This document shows, piece by piece, positions 36,106 to 44,904 of a stretch of DNA of 64,000 nucleotides. The position numbers were made by a program, and so were the translations under genes. Within the stretch, counting starts at the first letter, position 1. Each line of letters opens with the position of its first letter. This DNA is from CAYMUC01 sp964471865 (GTDB lineage: Bacteria > Actinomycetota > Acidimicrobiia > Acidimicrobiales > Ilumatobacteraceae), in NCBI GenBank assembly GCA_964471865.1, contig CAYYHU010000008.1, positions 1 to 64,000 on the forward strand. Reading direction: 5' to 3'. The notes beneath the pieces were generated by a model. That model had not been told where the DNA came from and ran no database searches. It was given only the letters and a program-made list of their open reading frames with translations.

Positions 36106-37155
36106 TCACAAGGGAGCCCAGGCCAAGAGAGAGGAATCGTCCTCGAAGACATTGGCCACGAGGGGGAAACCGGCTGCCTCGGCAACGGCCTGGTACACCA
36201 TCCACGAGGCCACTGCAGCAACCGGTGTTCCGACTCCGGAGTCGAACTGGATCGGCCCGTAGACGTTGGCGGTGTAGATCAGGTCCTCATCGCCGATTCG
36301 ATGAGTGGCCTCGTGGCGGGCGCCTGCTGGCTCGAAGAACCAGACTCCTGGCCCGTAGCCTTCGCTTGGGCCTGCTCGATAACCGATATGGCCACTCAAC
36401 ACGAGGAAGTCCGCAGGGCCGAGGTGATAGTGAGGACCGGCGACGCCGTTATGACGGACATGAAGCGACACGACGCCGGTCTCCGGGCTGACGCGCAGAA
36501 CCTTCAGCCCAATGTCGGGATCCTCAGGATTGACGAAGAACTCGAGCGCCCGGGTGTCGATGAAATGAGGATGGGCCTGGGACCCGGTCGTTGATTCCGG
36601 GGAACCGATTAGGCGAGCTGAGACCTCCGGGTCAGCGATCGCCGAGGGTTGAGCGAACTGCACCGCTTCATCAGGGCGTGCGGTCATGCACTCAACGAGG
36701 GTGTTGGGCACCAGCCACACGCCGTGGTCCCGCGCCGCTCGAGCCAGGTCATGACTCGTCAACACACTCGCGATTCCGACGTCGGCGAGAAAAGCGATTG
36801 GTCCGAAGCAGTTCACAAGGATCTCGGTGTCGAGATCCGCTGTGATGCCATCGAGGCGAGTGTTTGCGGGGATGTACCCATAGGTCCCCGTCGAAACGGT
36901 CGTATCCATCGACCCACCTGCGATGGTGCACTGGCCCGACAGCACCGTCAGATCCACCGCACCCATCGCGACCAGCGGGCCGAGCGATGTCTTGGACTCG
37001 AGACGAACAAGAGAGGAGAACATTCCCGTTTCGCCACTTGCTCGGAGTGGCTTGAACACGAGTCCGGGGGCTTGTGGCACCTCGATCCAGGTTCTCGTGT
37101 TCGTATCGATGCCCCCTTCGACACCCGTAGGCGTCAAGGCCAACAGGTCTGTCAT
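36106..37155 (-). CDS. Double-cupin protein
   Basis: This 349-residue protein has two tandem cupin folds. The first covers about residues 20-150 (SSLVRLESKTSLGPLVAMG, then GTYGYIPANTRLDGI). The second covers about residues 190-320 (VSLHVRHNGVAGPHYHLGPADFLVLSG then EPAGARHEATH), where HYH and the later His look like metal ligands. The style recalls 2,4'-dihydroxyacetophenone dioxygenase and ChrR-type cupins, but I cannot assign a reaction. The first cupin lacks an obvious His triad, so only the second is likely to bind metal. Base composition is lower in GC than the neighbours, hinting at transfer. Confidence 0.78.
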   Translation of the reverse strand: MTDLLALTPTGVEGGIDTNTRTWIEVPQAPGLVFKPLRASGETGMFSSLVRLESKTSLGPLVAMGAVDLTVLSGQCTIAGGSMDTTVSTGTYGYIPANTRLDGITADLDTEILVNCFGPIAFLADVGIASVLTSHDLARAARDHGVWLVPNTLVECMTARPDEAVQFAQPSAIADPEVSARLIGSPESTTGSQAHPHFIDTRALEFFVNPEDPDIGLKVLRVSPETGVVSLHVRHNGVAGPHYHLGPADFLVLSGHIGYRAGPSEGYGPGVWFFEPAGARHEATHRIGDEDLIYTANVYGPIQFDSGVGTPVAAVASWMVYQAVAEAAGFPLVANVFEDDSSLLAWAPL

Positions 37156-37462
37156 GATCCCATCCCCCGATCGGGCGCTACTCGCCCTTCACGCTTGGCG
37201 CCCCCGGCGCGTCACTCGAACCCTAGATGAACCTGCAATCGCTGTCATCAGGCGCTGGGGCGGTACCCAACGCATCCGATCGGTGCTGCTCAGAGCATCC
37301 TTGGACTCGACACCCCGCCCCGCTCGCCGGCACGGTGACGAGCTCGGGATGCCAGAAATCCATGGACCCCGAGTTGCGCGATCACCATACGACGAGATGT
37401 GACCAGGGAATCAAGGGCCCACACTCGACCCACATCCCGATCTGCGAGTCCATCAACGAAAG
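37156..37462. other. Gene-poor spacer between bicupin gene and tRNA-Ala
   Basis: This stretch of about 300 bp contains no coding sequence I can support. It should carry the bicupin promoter. I found no partial tRNA copy or clear direct repeat that would mark an integration site, although the position at the 3' side of a tRNA and the lower GC are what one would look for. Confidence 0.5.
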
Positions 37463-37488
37463 AACCCCAGGCCATCTGACCTGGGGTT
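37463..37488 (-). terminator. Rho-independent terminator of tRNA-Ala
   Basis: On the minus strand, arms AACCCCAGG and CCTGGGGTT (9 bp, perfect) enclose an 8-nt loop and are followed by CTTTCGTT. It begins 6 bp after the tRNA 3' end. Confidence 0.8.
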
Positions 37489-37494
37489 TCATCG

Positions 37495-37567
37495 TGGAGC
37501 TGAGGGGAATTGAACCCCTGACCTCTTCCATGCCATGGAAGCGCTCTGCCAACTGAGCTACAGCCCC
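37495..37567 (-). tRNA. tRNA-Ala (anticodon GGC)
   Basis: The 73-nt cloverleaf on the minus strand starts GGGGCTGTAGCTCAG. The acceptor pairs GGGGCTG with CAGCTCC (one G-T), the anticodon stem is CTTCC/GGAAG with loop ATGGCAT giving anticodon GGC, and the T arm contains GGTTCAATTCC. The discriminator is A. The CCA end is not encoded (CGA follows), so it is added later. A good terminator follows. Confidence 0.95.
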
Positions 37568-37650
37568 GTGGGGCGAGGAGACGATATCAACCGGCCCCGA
37601 CTCACTCCAACCGGTCGACGACGAATCGCGCCGCTTCCCGACCGGCGATG

Positions 37651-38046
37651 TCAGTCCGGGGTCGAGACCTGGTCCACCGGGTGATCGGCGGGTCGCCACT
37701 CGAGACGAGGGCGGTCGCGGTAAAGGCGTTCGATCTCGTAGAACCGGCGCGTTTCGTCGAGAAAGACGTGGACGACCACATCGCCGTAATCGAGAAGCAC
37801 CCACTGCTGCTCTTTGAGTCCTTCGACTCGCAGCGGGGCTCGATCGAACTCGGCTTTGAGAACGGCCTCGATTTCCTCGGCCACCGTTGCGACGAGACGG
37901 CGGTTGGATGCGTCACAAACCACGAACGCGTCAGCGACCGAGAGCACCTCGCCGACATCGATCACGATCACATCGGTGGCCTTTTTGGCATCGGCGGTGG
38001 CTGCGGCTCGGCGAGCCAGTTCGATGGTGTCGGTATCGAGAGTCAT
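37651..38046 (-). CDS. rsfS: Ribosome silencing factor RsfS
   Basis: This 131-residue Iojap-family protein binds uL14 and blocks subunit joining in starvation. Family stretches are ATDVIVIDVGEVLSVADAFVV, RLVATVAEEIEAVL, and WVLLDYGDVVVHVFLDETRRFYEIERLY. The ATG overlaps the preceding gene stop (ATGA). It is the last gene of the nadD, LCP-like, rsfS operon, a conserved actinobacterial order. The first gene downstream is tRNA-Ala. Confidence 0.95.
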   Translation of the reverse strand: MTLDTDTIELARRAAATADAKKATDVIVIDVGEVLSVADAFVVCDASNRRLVATVAEEIEAVLKAEFDRAPLRVEGLKEQQWVLLDYGDVVVHVFLDETRRFYEIERLYRDRPRLEWRPADHPVDQVSTPD

Positions 38047-39095
38047 GAGGACGGGACCCTCACGTGGTCCACGAACGAGCGCCCCACAACGATGGTCACG
38101 TCGATCCCTTCGACTCGTTGGATGGGCTCGACGAACTCGACGGAGCCGAATGCTTCGGTAAAGGCAGAGATGTCATCTGGAGACAACGGTAGCCAACTCG
38201 CCACCTGAGTGTCGGGTGGCGCCTCCGCGTCGACTTGGCGCAGCAACTGGATGTTGGCCTCCATCATCACGAGTCGCTCGACCGCGAGAGTCGTCACGGC
38301 GAAATCGAAACCGGTGTCCACCTGCACGGTGACTCCGGGGCGAACCGCCAGCACGGATCCGGGTGCCACCGAGGCCATCACGACCGCGACCTCGGTGGGA
38401 TCGAGACTCGATGCAGCTCCATCGGCCACGGGCGTGGCGACAAACTGGTGATACGAGACATCGCCTGAGAGCACCGCCGCGAACATGACCTGCCACGCGG
38501 GGGCATCCGGGGCGATCACGATGTCGACAGGGTCGGCGAGCACATCTCGCCACGCCTGTCCGAGGGCCTCCCATGGTGCGCCCACTCCCTGGGCGAGTTC
38601 AGGCTCGGTCAACGCCGCCACCAGCGACTGACCCACCGGTGTTCCCCGGGGATTCAAGGTGACGGCCACGTCGATGGGGTCGAGACGACCGAATGCCGAG
38701 ATCCGGGCGTGGAACAGATCGAGGAGCGCATCTTCGAGTCCAGCGTCACCATCCGCGCCGTAGACGTCAGCCAGCGTCGACCCGACACCATCGCTGCTAC
38801 CAGGGACCTGCGCCGAGACCGGTATCGACATGACGGTGCCCCCGATCGCCTCGGGGGACACAGCGACACCGGTGATGGACACCAGCGCGCCGTCGTCGTC
38901 GGTGACAGCCATGACCGCGAGCGGTGTATCAGGAATCACCAGCACGGGTTCCGAACTCACCAGCACCGCAGAATCACTGGTGGTGATCGCCCGAGCCCCG
39001 ACCCAGACCGCAACCGGTACCAGCACCGCGGTCACCACACCCACGCCCGCGGCGATCCACGTCGCCCGGCGCCGACGGCGAGGATCCGTGGTCAT
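38043..39095 (-). CDS. Membrane-anchored extracytoplasmic protein, degenerate LCP-like
   Basis: The 350-residue protein has a basic N-terminus (DPRRRRRAT), one anchor helix (WIAAGVGVVTAVLVPVAVWVG) and a long external domain. The segment GALVSITGVAVSP, then TVMSIPVSAQVPG and STLADVYGADGDAGLEDAL, follows the layout of LytR-CpsA-Psr domains. The position where that family has SIPRD reads SIPVS, so the catalytic Arg is missing. Its place between nadD and rsfS is also where actinobacteria often encode an LCP protein. If the relation is real, it is likely catalytically dead; otherwise it is an unknown anchored protein. It overlaps both neighbours by 4 bp. Confidence 0.7.
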   Translation of the reverse strand: MTTDPRRRRRATWIAAGVGVVTAVLVPVAVWVGARAITTSDSAVLVSSEPVLVIPDTPLAVMAVTDDDGALVSITGVAVSPEAIGGTVMSIPVSAQVPGSSDGVGSTLADVYGADGDAGLEDALLDLFHARISAFGRLDPIDVAVTLNPRGTPVGQSLVAALTEPELAQGVGAPWEALGQAWRDVLADPVDIVIAPDAPAWQVMFAAVLSGDVSYHQFVATPVADGAASSLDPTEVAVVMASVAPGSVLAVRPGVTVQVDTGFDFAVTTLAVERLVMMEANIQLLRQVDAEAPPDTQVASWLPLSPDDISAFTEAFGSVEFVEPIQRVEGIDVTIVVGRSFVDHVRVPSS

Positions 39096-39676
39096 CGATA
39101 CAACCCCCGGTCGCGGATCACGGTGAGAACCGGCTCGGGCACGAGGAACTCGAGCGGTCGGCCATCGCGGACCCGGCGGCGCAGATCTGTACTGGAGACC
39201 TCGAGATGGGGAACCTCGACTCGATGCCAGTCGTAACCAGAGGGCAGCGGGGTCGCGACACCCGGGCGATCCACCACCACCAACGTCGAACGCGCAGCGA
39301 CGTCCTCGGGGCGCTCCCAGGTGTCGATTCCGGCCGCCGCATCTGCACCGAGCACAGTGAACCAAGTCGTACCGGGGTCCTCCTGATCGAGCGCCGCCAG
39401 GGTGTCAGCGGTGTAGCTGGGACCGCCCCGACGCAGTTCGATATCGCTGGCGCGCACCCCGGGCAGCCCCTCGACTGCGGCACGGACCATCGCCAAGCGA
39501 TCCTCGGACGACGAGAGCTCTCGAGTGCCTACCTTTTGCCAGGGTTGGTGGGCCACGACCAAGAGCACCTCATCGAGCTCGAGCGCGTGGCGAACGTTGA
39601 TGGCCGTGACGAGATGGCCCACATGGGGAGGATCGAAAGTGCCCCCGAACACGCCAACGCGACCCCGGGACGACAT
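39092..39676 (-). CDS. nadD: Nicotinate-nucleotide adenylyltransferase
   Basis: The 194-residue enzyme adenylates nicotinate mononucleotide in NAD synthesis. It has the nucleotidyltransferase motif VGVFGGTFDPPHVGHL near the N-terminus and EVSSTDLRRRVRDG (the SSTxxR motif) near the C-terminus. The ATG at 39676 gives the usual short lead (MSSRGR) before the first strand; an upstream in-frame extension is low-complexity and not conserved. It is the first gene of the nadD, LCP-like, rsfS operon and is divergent from a sigma factor gene. Confidence 0.93.
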   Translation of the reverse strand: MSSRGRVGVFGGTFDPPHVGHLVTAINVRHALELDEVLLVVAHQPWQKVGTRELSSSEDRLAMVRAAVEGLPGVRASDIELRRGGPSYTADTLAALDQEDPGTTWFTVLGADAAAGIDTWERPEDVAARSTLVVVDRPGVATPLPSGYDWHRVEVPHLEVSSTDLRRRVRDGRPLEFLVPEPVLTVIRDRGLYR

Positions 39677-40028
39677 GACCCGAGATGCGTCCGACACGGC
39701 TGGGGAGTCTACGACGACCTCCGCACCGCCCGACCGCGTCCCCACATCACCGCCACCGCCGATCTCAGGTCCCCACACCCCAGCACCTCGAGTGGCCTCG
39801 CCCGAGGGGACCCAGACGAGTAATGGGCGCTCCTGATCGGACAAACGTCGCCAAATGCGTTACCATCACATGTCCCCTTCGACAACCCCCAAGAGCCGAA
39901 AGTCCCGCATGACTCCCCGAGTCGTCAGGGACCGCCGGCACGATGAACCCATCGACGTCCTCGATGTGCCATGCGCCACGACCGGAGATGGAACAAAAAG
40001 CGTAGCGAGAACGGTTACTGAACCTGCC
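39677..40028. promoter_or_regulatory. Divergent promoter region, nadD and sigma factor
   Basis: This spacer of about 350 bp assumes that sigma starts at 40029. Two local AT-richer stretches, near 39845-39870 and 39990-40020, stand out and may hold promoters, but I cannot assign -35/-10 boxes with confidence. Part of it could be translated if the sigma factor begins further upstream, since the frame is open back to 39855. Confidence 0.4.
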
Positions 40029-40856
40029 ATGAACGATTCCATCGGTCTCTATCTCAACGACATCGGAAAGGTGGCTCTGCTCACCGCCGAAGACGAGCGC
40101 GTCCTGTCGCGTGCCATCGAAAAAGGCCGCGAAGCCGCCGAGCGCATCGCTGCGGGCGAGAAGTCGCGCCAACTCAAGCGCGATCTCGCCGACGCTGCCG
40201 CCGCCAAGGACCGCTTCATCCGCTCCAACCTGCGTCTGGTGGTCTCCATCGCACGCCGGTACCCCTTGCCTCAGGGCATGGACCTGTTGGACCTGATCCA
40301 AGAGGGCAACCTCGGTCTCGAGCATGCCGTGGACAAGTTCGACTGGCGGCGGGGTTTCAAGTTCTCCACCTATGCCACCTTCTGGATCCGCCAGGCGATC
40401 GGACGAGCCCTCGACCAGAAGGCGAGCCTCATCCGGATCCCCGGCGACCGTTCGGCGAGCCTGCGCGCGGCGTTGCGCCAGGCCTCGGGCGATGGCGAGA
40501 CCCTCGACACGACCAACGCCGAACTGCACCGCCTCACCACCCCGGTATCGCTGGACAAGACCATCGGTGACGATGGTGATGCGACCCTGGGCGATCTGAT
40601 GGACAACGGCCAAGGAACCCCCGAGGACGCCGTCATGGCGTTGGTGGATTCTGAACTGTTGGACGAGTTGCTCGGCACGCTCGACGACCGCGCCCGGTTC
40701 GCCGTGGAAGCCCGCTTCGGGCTCCTCGACGGTGAGCGAAAGAGCTTCCGAGAGGTCGGAGAGCAGTTGGGCGTCACCGCGGAGGCGGCACGTCGGCTCG
40801 TGAGCCGGGCGGTGGCCGGGTTGCGCGAGGACGCCGAACGCATTCTGGCGGCCTGA
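40029..40856 (+). CDS. Sigma-70 family RNA polymerase sigma factor (group 2-like)
   Basis: This is a 275-residue product from the chosen start. Region 1.2 is DSIGLYLNDIGKVALLTAEDE. Region 2 has FIRSNLRLVVSIARRY, DLIQEGNLGLEHAVDKFDW and FKFSTYATFWIRQAIGRAL (-10 recognition). Region 4 ends SFREVGEQLGVTAEAARRLVSRAV (-35 helix-turn-helix). It lacks a long region 1.1, so it is an alternative, HrdB- or SigB-like factor rather than the main RpoD. The ATG at 40029 sits directly before region 1.2. An in-frame ATG at 39855 would add 58 unconserved residues, and the AT-rich stretch just before 40029 suggests a promoter or leader instead. Confidence 0.87.
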   Translation: MNDSIGLYLNDIGKVALLTAEDERVLSRAIEKGREAAERIAAGEKSRQLKRDLADAAAAKDRFIRSNLRLVVSIARRYPLPQGMDLLDLIQEGNLGLEHAVDKFDWRRGFKFSTYATFWIRQAIGRALDQKASLIRIPGDRSASLRAALRQASGDGETLDTTNAELHRLTTPVSLDKTIGDDGDATLGDLMDNGQGTPEDAVMALVDSELLDELLGTLDDRARFAVEARFGLLDGERKSFREVGEQLGVTAEAARRLVSRAVAGLREDAERILAA

Positions 40857-40881
40857 GCCCGAACCGGGTTAACTAGCGGCC

Positions 40882-42234
40882 ATGGCTTCCACCTGGACTC
40901 CCGATTCCTGGAGGTCGTTTCCGGCCGCCCAGCAACCCGAGTGGCCCGATGAGGGCGCCCTCGATCGGGCTCTGAAACAAGTTGCGTCCTATCCCCCACT
41001 GGTCTTTGCCGGTGAGGCGCGGTCGCTGCAGTCCCAACTGGCCCAAGTGGCCGCCGGCAACGCGTTCTTGCTCCAGGCCGGCGACTGTGCGGAGAGCTTC
41101 GAAGACTTCTCCGCCAACGCCATTCGGGAGAAGCTGCGCGTCATCTTGCAGATGGCGGTCGTGTTGACCTACACCCTGGGGGTTCCGGTGGTGAAGGTCG
41201 GGCGGATGGCCGGGCAGTTCGCCAAGCCGCGGTCGTCTCCGACGGAGACCATCGGCGAGTTGGTTCTGCCGAGTTTCCGCGGCCACATCGTCAACGATGC
41301 CACCCCTACCGCCGCCGCGCGTATTCCCGATCCTGATCGCCTCGTGCAGGCCTATCACCAGTCCTCATCGACTCTGAACCTGCTGCGGGCCTTCACCAAA
41401 GGCGGATTCGCCGATCTCGCCCGGGTGCATGCCTGGACCCAAGAGTTCGTCGCCCAGAGCCCCCAAGGGGAGCGCTACGAGACCTTGGCGTCAGAAATCG
41501 AGCGGGCACTGCGGTTCATGCGGGCCTGTGGAGTCGACACCGAGAACAATCCGACTCTGCACACCGTCGACGTCTACACCAGCCATGAGGCGCTGATCCT
41601 CGGCTACGAAGAGGCCTTGACCCGTCAGGATTCGCTGACCGGCTCCTGGTACGACTGCTCGGCCCATATGGTCTGGATCGGGGAACGTACGCGCCAACTC
41701 GACAGCGCCCACATCGAGTTCCTCTCCGGGGTCGCCAATCCTGTGGGCTGCAAACTCGGACCCGACACCCCCGCGGAGTACGTGCTCGAGTTGTGCGAAC
41801 GACTCAACCCCGCCCGCGTTCCCGGCCGTCTCACGTTGATCAGCCGAATGGGAGCCGAGCGCGTCACCGACGGGCTTCGACCGCTGCTGCGAGCTGTGCG
41901 CGACGCTGGTCATCCGGTCGTATGGGCCTGTGATCCGATGCATGGCAACACCTTCACGTCGGCGTCGGGTCGCAAGACCCGACATTTCGATGCCGTCGTG
42001 GCCGAGATCGCCGGATTCGTAGCGGCCCACCGAGCCGAGGGCACCTGGCCCGGAGGCATCCATGTGGAGCTCACCGGCGACAACGTGACGGAATGTCTCG
42101 GTGGCGGTGAGGGCCTCGCTGATGGTGATCTCGATCATCGCTACGAGACGATCTGCGATCCTCGACTCAATGGTCGCCAGTCGTTGGACCTGGCGTTCCG
42201 CGTGGCCGAACTCGTACGCGACGCCGGAATCTGA
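40882..42234 (+). CDS. aroG: 3-deoxy-7-phosphoheptulonate synthase, class II
   Basis: The 450-residue class II (plant/actinobacterial) DAHP synthase is the first enzyme of the shikimate pathway, condensing phosphoenolpyruvate and erythrose 4-phosphate. Family motifs are LLQAGDCAESFEDF (metal Cys), LNLLRAFTKGGFADL, VWACDPMHGNTF (metal His) and HVELTGDNVTECLGG. The length matches mycobacterial AroG. It follows the sigma factor by 25 bp and is followed at one base by the beta-lactamase-like gene, so the three may share a transcript. Confidence 0.95.
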   Translation: MASTWTPDSWRSFPAAQQPEWPDEGALDRALKQVASYPPLVFAGEARSLQSQLAQVAAGNAFLLQAGDCAESFEDFSANAIREKLRVILQMAVVLTYTLGVPVVKVGRMAGQFAKPRSSPTETIGELVLPSFRGHIVNDATPTAAARIPDPDRLVQAYHQSSSTLNLLRAFTKGGFADLARVHAWTQEFVAQSPQGERYETLASEIERALRFMRACGVDTENNPTLHTVDVYTSHEALILGYEEALTRQDSLTGSWYDCSAHMVWIGERTRQLDSAHIEFLSGVANPVGCKLGPDTPAEYVLELCERLNPARVPGRLTLISRMGAERVTDGLRPLLRAVRDAGHPVVWACDPMHGNTFTSASGRKTRHFDAVVAEIAGFVAAHRAEGTWPGGIHVELTGDNVTECLGGGEGLADGDLDHRYETICDPRLNGRQSLDLAFRVAELVRDAGI

Positions 42235-42235
42235 C

Positions 42236-43057
42236 GTGGCGGCGCTCGACGCGCTCGAGACCTGGCCCGTCGACCACTGCGCCGCCGCGGTCATCGATCG
42301 CTCGGGGATCATCGCGTCAGCGGGTGACATCGAACGCCGCTTCTCGTGGGCGTCGGTGACCAAACTGGTCACGGCTTGGGCGATCCACATCGCGATCGAG
42401 GAAGGCTCGGTCACGCTGAGCGATCCGGTGGGTCAACAGGGTTGCACCCTCGAGCATCTCCTCGCCCATGCCGGCGGGTACGGCTTCGACACCCCCGAGC
42501 CGTTGTCGGCGCCGGGACGCACCCGGATGTATTCCAACACCGGTTATGAACTCGCCGCGGATCATGTGGCTCAGGCCACGGGTATGGACTTCGCTCAGTA
42601 CCTCACCGAAGCCGTGTTGGCTCCCCTCGAGATGCACGCCACGACGATGACGGGCTCGCCGGCCAAAGACGGCGTGGGTCCCGTGCTCGACGGAGCCCGG
42701 TTCGCGCATGAACTGCTCGTACCGACCCTGGTGCACGACACCTCGGTCACCGCGTTTTGCACGGTGAGATTCCCCGACCTGTCCGGCGTCGTGCCCGCTA
42801 TTGGGCGCTTCGATCCCTGCCCCTGGGGTCTCGGCCCCGAAATCCGCGCCCAGAAGTCGCCTCATTGGACCGGAACGCTCAACTCCCCTGAGACCTTTGG
42901 CCATTTCGGGGGCTCGGGCACCTTCGTCTGGGTGGATCCGGTCCACGACTTGGCGCTCGTGGCCCTCTCGAACCGTCCGGTGGGTGAGTGGGCTCTTCGA
43001 GCCTGGCCCGCACTCTCGGACGCGGTCATCACCGAGTTCGGCGGACGAGACCGATGA
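42236..43057 (+). CDS. Serine beta-lactamase-fold hydrolase
   Basis: This 273-residue class C beta-lactamase / esterase-like protein has the active-site SVTK (SxxK) at residues 40-43, YSN (the YxN motif) in RTRMYSNTGYEL and a KTG-box equivalent in HFGGSG. There is no signal peptide, so it is cytoplasmic and more likely an esterase or peptidase than a resistance enzyme. The GTG start one base after the aroG stop was chosen, since upstream ATGs fall inside aroG. It overlaps the next gene by 4 bp (ATGA). Confidence 0.83.
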   Translation: MAALDALETWPVDHCAAAVIDRSGIIASAGDIERRFSWASVTKLVTAWAIHIAIEEGSVTLSDPVGQQGCTLEHLLAHAGGYGFDTPEPLSAPGRTRMYSNTGYELAADHVAQATGMDFAQYLTEAVLAPLEMHATTMTGSPAKDGVGPVLDGARFAHELLVPTLVHDTSVTAFCTVRFPDLSGVVPAIGRFDPCPWGLGPEIRAQKSPHWTGTLNSPETFGHFGGSGTFVWVDPVHDLALVALSNRPVGEWALRAWPALSDAVITEFGGRDR

Positions 43058-43569
43058 TGAACCCGGGTGCTGTCGTCCCCGGGCTGCGCGTGGTGACCAT
43101 GGATCCGCATCTGGGGATTCATCGACGGATGTATGGCACGGTGATCGAACTCACCTCGGGCACCTGCGGCGACGATGCACCCCCCGGCGCCCTGGTCGAT
43201 CTCGACGAACTGGGACCTACGTGGTGCCCCTTGGGTGAACTCACCGGACTCGACGCGGCCGCAGTCCGCCTCGACCTCCCCGACGATGTCGCAACCGAGC
43301 TCACCTGCACGTCCCCCGTCGACGCCACGATGGGCTCGGCACTGGTGGACATGTGGCGGGCCGAAGCCACTCGGGCCCGGGTCGTCTCGGCGTCCTGGGA
43401 ACTCTGGGGCGATCCGCCGGGATCGGGACGCCTCGACGGATCGGGTTCGATCGCGTTGGCCGGATTCACCGCGGAATGCGAGCAATATCTCCTGGTCCTC
43501 ATCGCGCCCAGCGCCCTCACCCCCGCCATGGTGGGAGCCCGACGTTCCACCCGCCACGAGTCCTGGTGA
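43054..43569 (+). CDS. Conserved-looking hypothetical protein
   Basis: The 171-residue soluble protein has no motif that I recognise. It contains two Cys-bearing stretches (SGTCGDDAPPGA and GPTWCPLGELT) and an alternation of short strands, with SASWELWGDPPG in the middle. There is no signal peptide or membrane segment. It is translationally coupled to the serine hydrolase (ATGA overlap) and followed 12 bp later by an MFS gene, so a role alongside these is possible. Confidence 0.6.
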   Translation: MMNPGAVVPGLRVVTMDPHLGIHRRMYGTVIELTSGTCGDDAPPGALVDLDELGPTWCPLGELTGLDAAAVRLDLPDDVATELTCTSPVDATMGSALVDMWRAEATRARVVSASWELWGDPPGSGRLDGSGSIALAGFTAECEQYLLVLIAPSALTPAMVGARRSTRHESW

Positions 43570-43581
43570 TCCGAGACGACG

Positions 43582-44895
43582 ATGGTGGACCCGAGGCCTG
43601 ATCACGACTCCTCGCGCCCCGACGCGGATCGACGCGATCCGAATCGGGTCGAGTCCTCCCCTAAGGCGCGCCGGGATTGGCGAGCGCTACTGGTCGCCAC
43701 CTTTGCGATCGGTTTCTCCAACAGTGTGATCTTTGCGGTGCTCGCCGATCTCCAGGATCTGCACGGATTCGGCGACGCCGGTCTCGGGGTGATCGCCGCC
43801 ACCGGTTTCGTGGTGTCCCTCGTCGCCCAGTTGGTGATTGCTCCGCGCGCCGATCGGGGCGGATCGGCCCGGGTGTTACGGGCAGGGCTCGCGCTCGCGG
43901 TCGCCGGGTCGGTGGCGTTTGCTCTGGCCTCGTCGCTGTGGGCCTTCGTGGCGGCTCGCGCTCTGGTCGGGGTGAGCGTGGGAACCTTTCTTCCCGCGGC
44001 GCGAGCCCGCGCGGTGTTGATCTCGCCGGAGCGTCGCGGTGAACGCCTGGGACGCCTCGCCAGTGTCGAACTGGCCGGGTTCGTGGGTGGTCCGTTCCTC
44101 GGAGGTCTGATCGTGGACCCTCTCGGAGTGCGCACCACGTTTCTGCTTTTCGGCGGGGTCGCTCTCGCGGCGTTGTTGGCGCTGCGAGGCGGTTCGGACC
44201 CGGCAAAGTCGAGTGTCGACGCCGAGACCGAGCGAGCCATGGGGCCGAGTACTCGCGTGACACGGCATGCAGACACCACCACCCGCCCCGGTCTCGGATG
44301 GGACCTCCTCGCGCACCGAGGCATTCTGGCCGGAACGGTGTTCGCCGCCGCGATGTTCGTACCCGTGGGTGTCTTCGACGCGCTATGGGATCGCTACCTC
44401 ACCGATCTCGGCGCCTCGAACGCGTTGATCGGCGTCAGTTTCGCAATGTTCGGAATTCCCTTCGTCGCCTTGGCGACCACGGGCGGCCGTCTGGCCGAAC
44501 GGGTGGGACCACGACGGTGCCTACTCGCGGCCGCCGCGGTCCTGGCCCCGTTGATCGCAATCTATGGAGTTCTCGATGCCGTGATCGTGATCGTGGTGCT
44601 TGGCGCGCTCGAAGGCGCCGCCCAAGCAGTGGCCGCTCCCGCTGCGCAGTTGATGGTGGCCGCCGCGACACCTCCCGGTCGTGAAGCCGCCGCCCAGGGG
44701 CTCGCGGGTGCCGCCCAGTTGGCCATCGCCGGTCTCGTCGCAGCCGCCGCGGCGCCGGTCTATTCGGCACTGGGTCCCCTGGCGGTATTCGTGGGGGCTG
44801 CCACGGTCGTGGTGGTCCTGGTTCTCCTCGCCACTGCGCTCGGCCGCGAGCCCGACCGTGAACTCGGTCTCACCCCGGATTCTCTTGCGTCGTAG
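43582..44895 (+). CDS. MFS transporter
   Basis: The 437-residue, 12-helix major facilitator has the loop ADRGGSARVLRAGL after helix 2 (motif A position) and RALVGVSVGTFLPAARARAV in helix 4 with the Arg of motif B. A central cytoplasmic loop (GSDPAKSSVDAETERAMG) separates two six-helix halves. The second half contains LAERVGPRRCLLAAAAVLAP. It has the look of drug/metabolite exporters (DHA1-like). The substrate is unknown. It lies directly upstream of a P450 gene, 9 bp away, so it might export a P450 product. Confidence 0.85.
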   Translation: MVDPRPDHDSSRPDADRRDPNRVESSPKARRDWRALLVATFAIGFSNSVIFAVLADLQDLHGFGDAGLGVIAATGFVVSLVAQLVIAPRADRGGSARVLRAGLALAVAGSVAFALASSLWAFVAARALVGVSVGTFLPAARARAVLISPERRGERLGRLASVELAGFVGGPFLGGLIVDPLGVRTTFLLFGGVALAALLALRGGSDPAKSSVDAETERAMGPSTRVTRHADTTTRPGLGWDLLAHRGILAGTVFAAAMFVPVGVFDALWDRYLTDLGASNALIGVSFAMFGIPFVALATTGGRLAERVGPRRCLLAAAAVLAPLIAIYGVLDAVIVIVVLGALEGAAQAVAAPAAQLMVAAATPPGREAAAQGLAGAAQLAIAGLVAAAAAPVYSALGPLAVFVGAATVVVVLVLLATALGREPDRELGLTPDSLAS

Positions 44896-44904
44896 CATCC
44901 GGGG

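Noticed and set aside
37227..37556. Open frame of 109 codons ending in a peptide such as GIEPLTSSMPWKRSAN
   Set aside because: This is the well-known false translation across the antisense of tRNA-Ala; the tRNA explains it.
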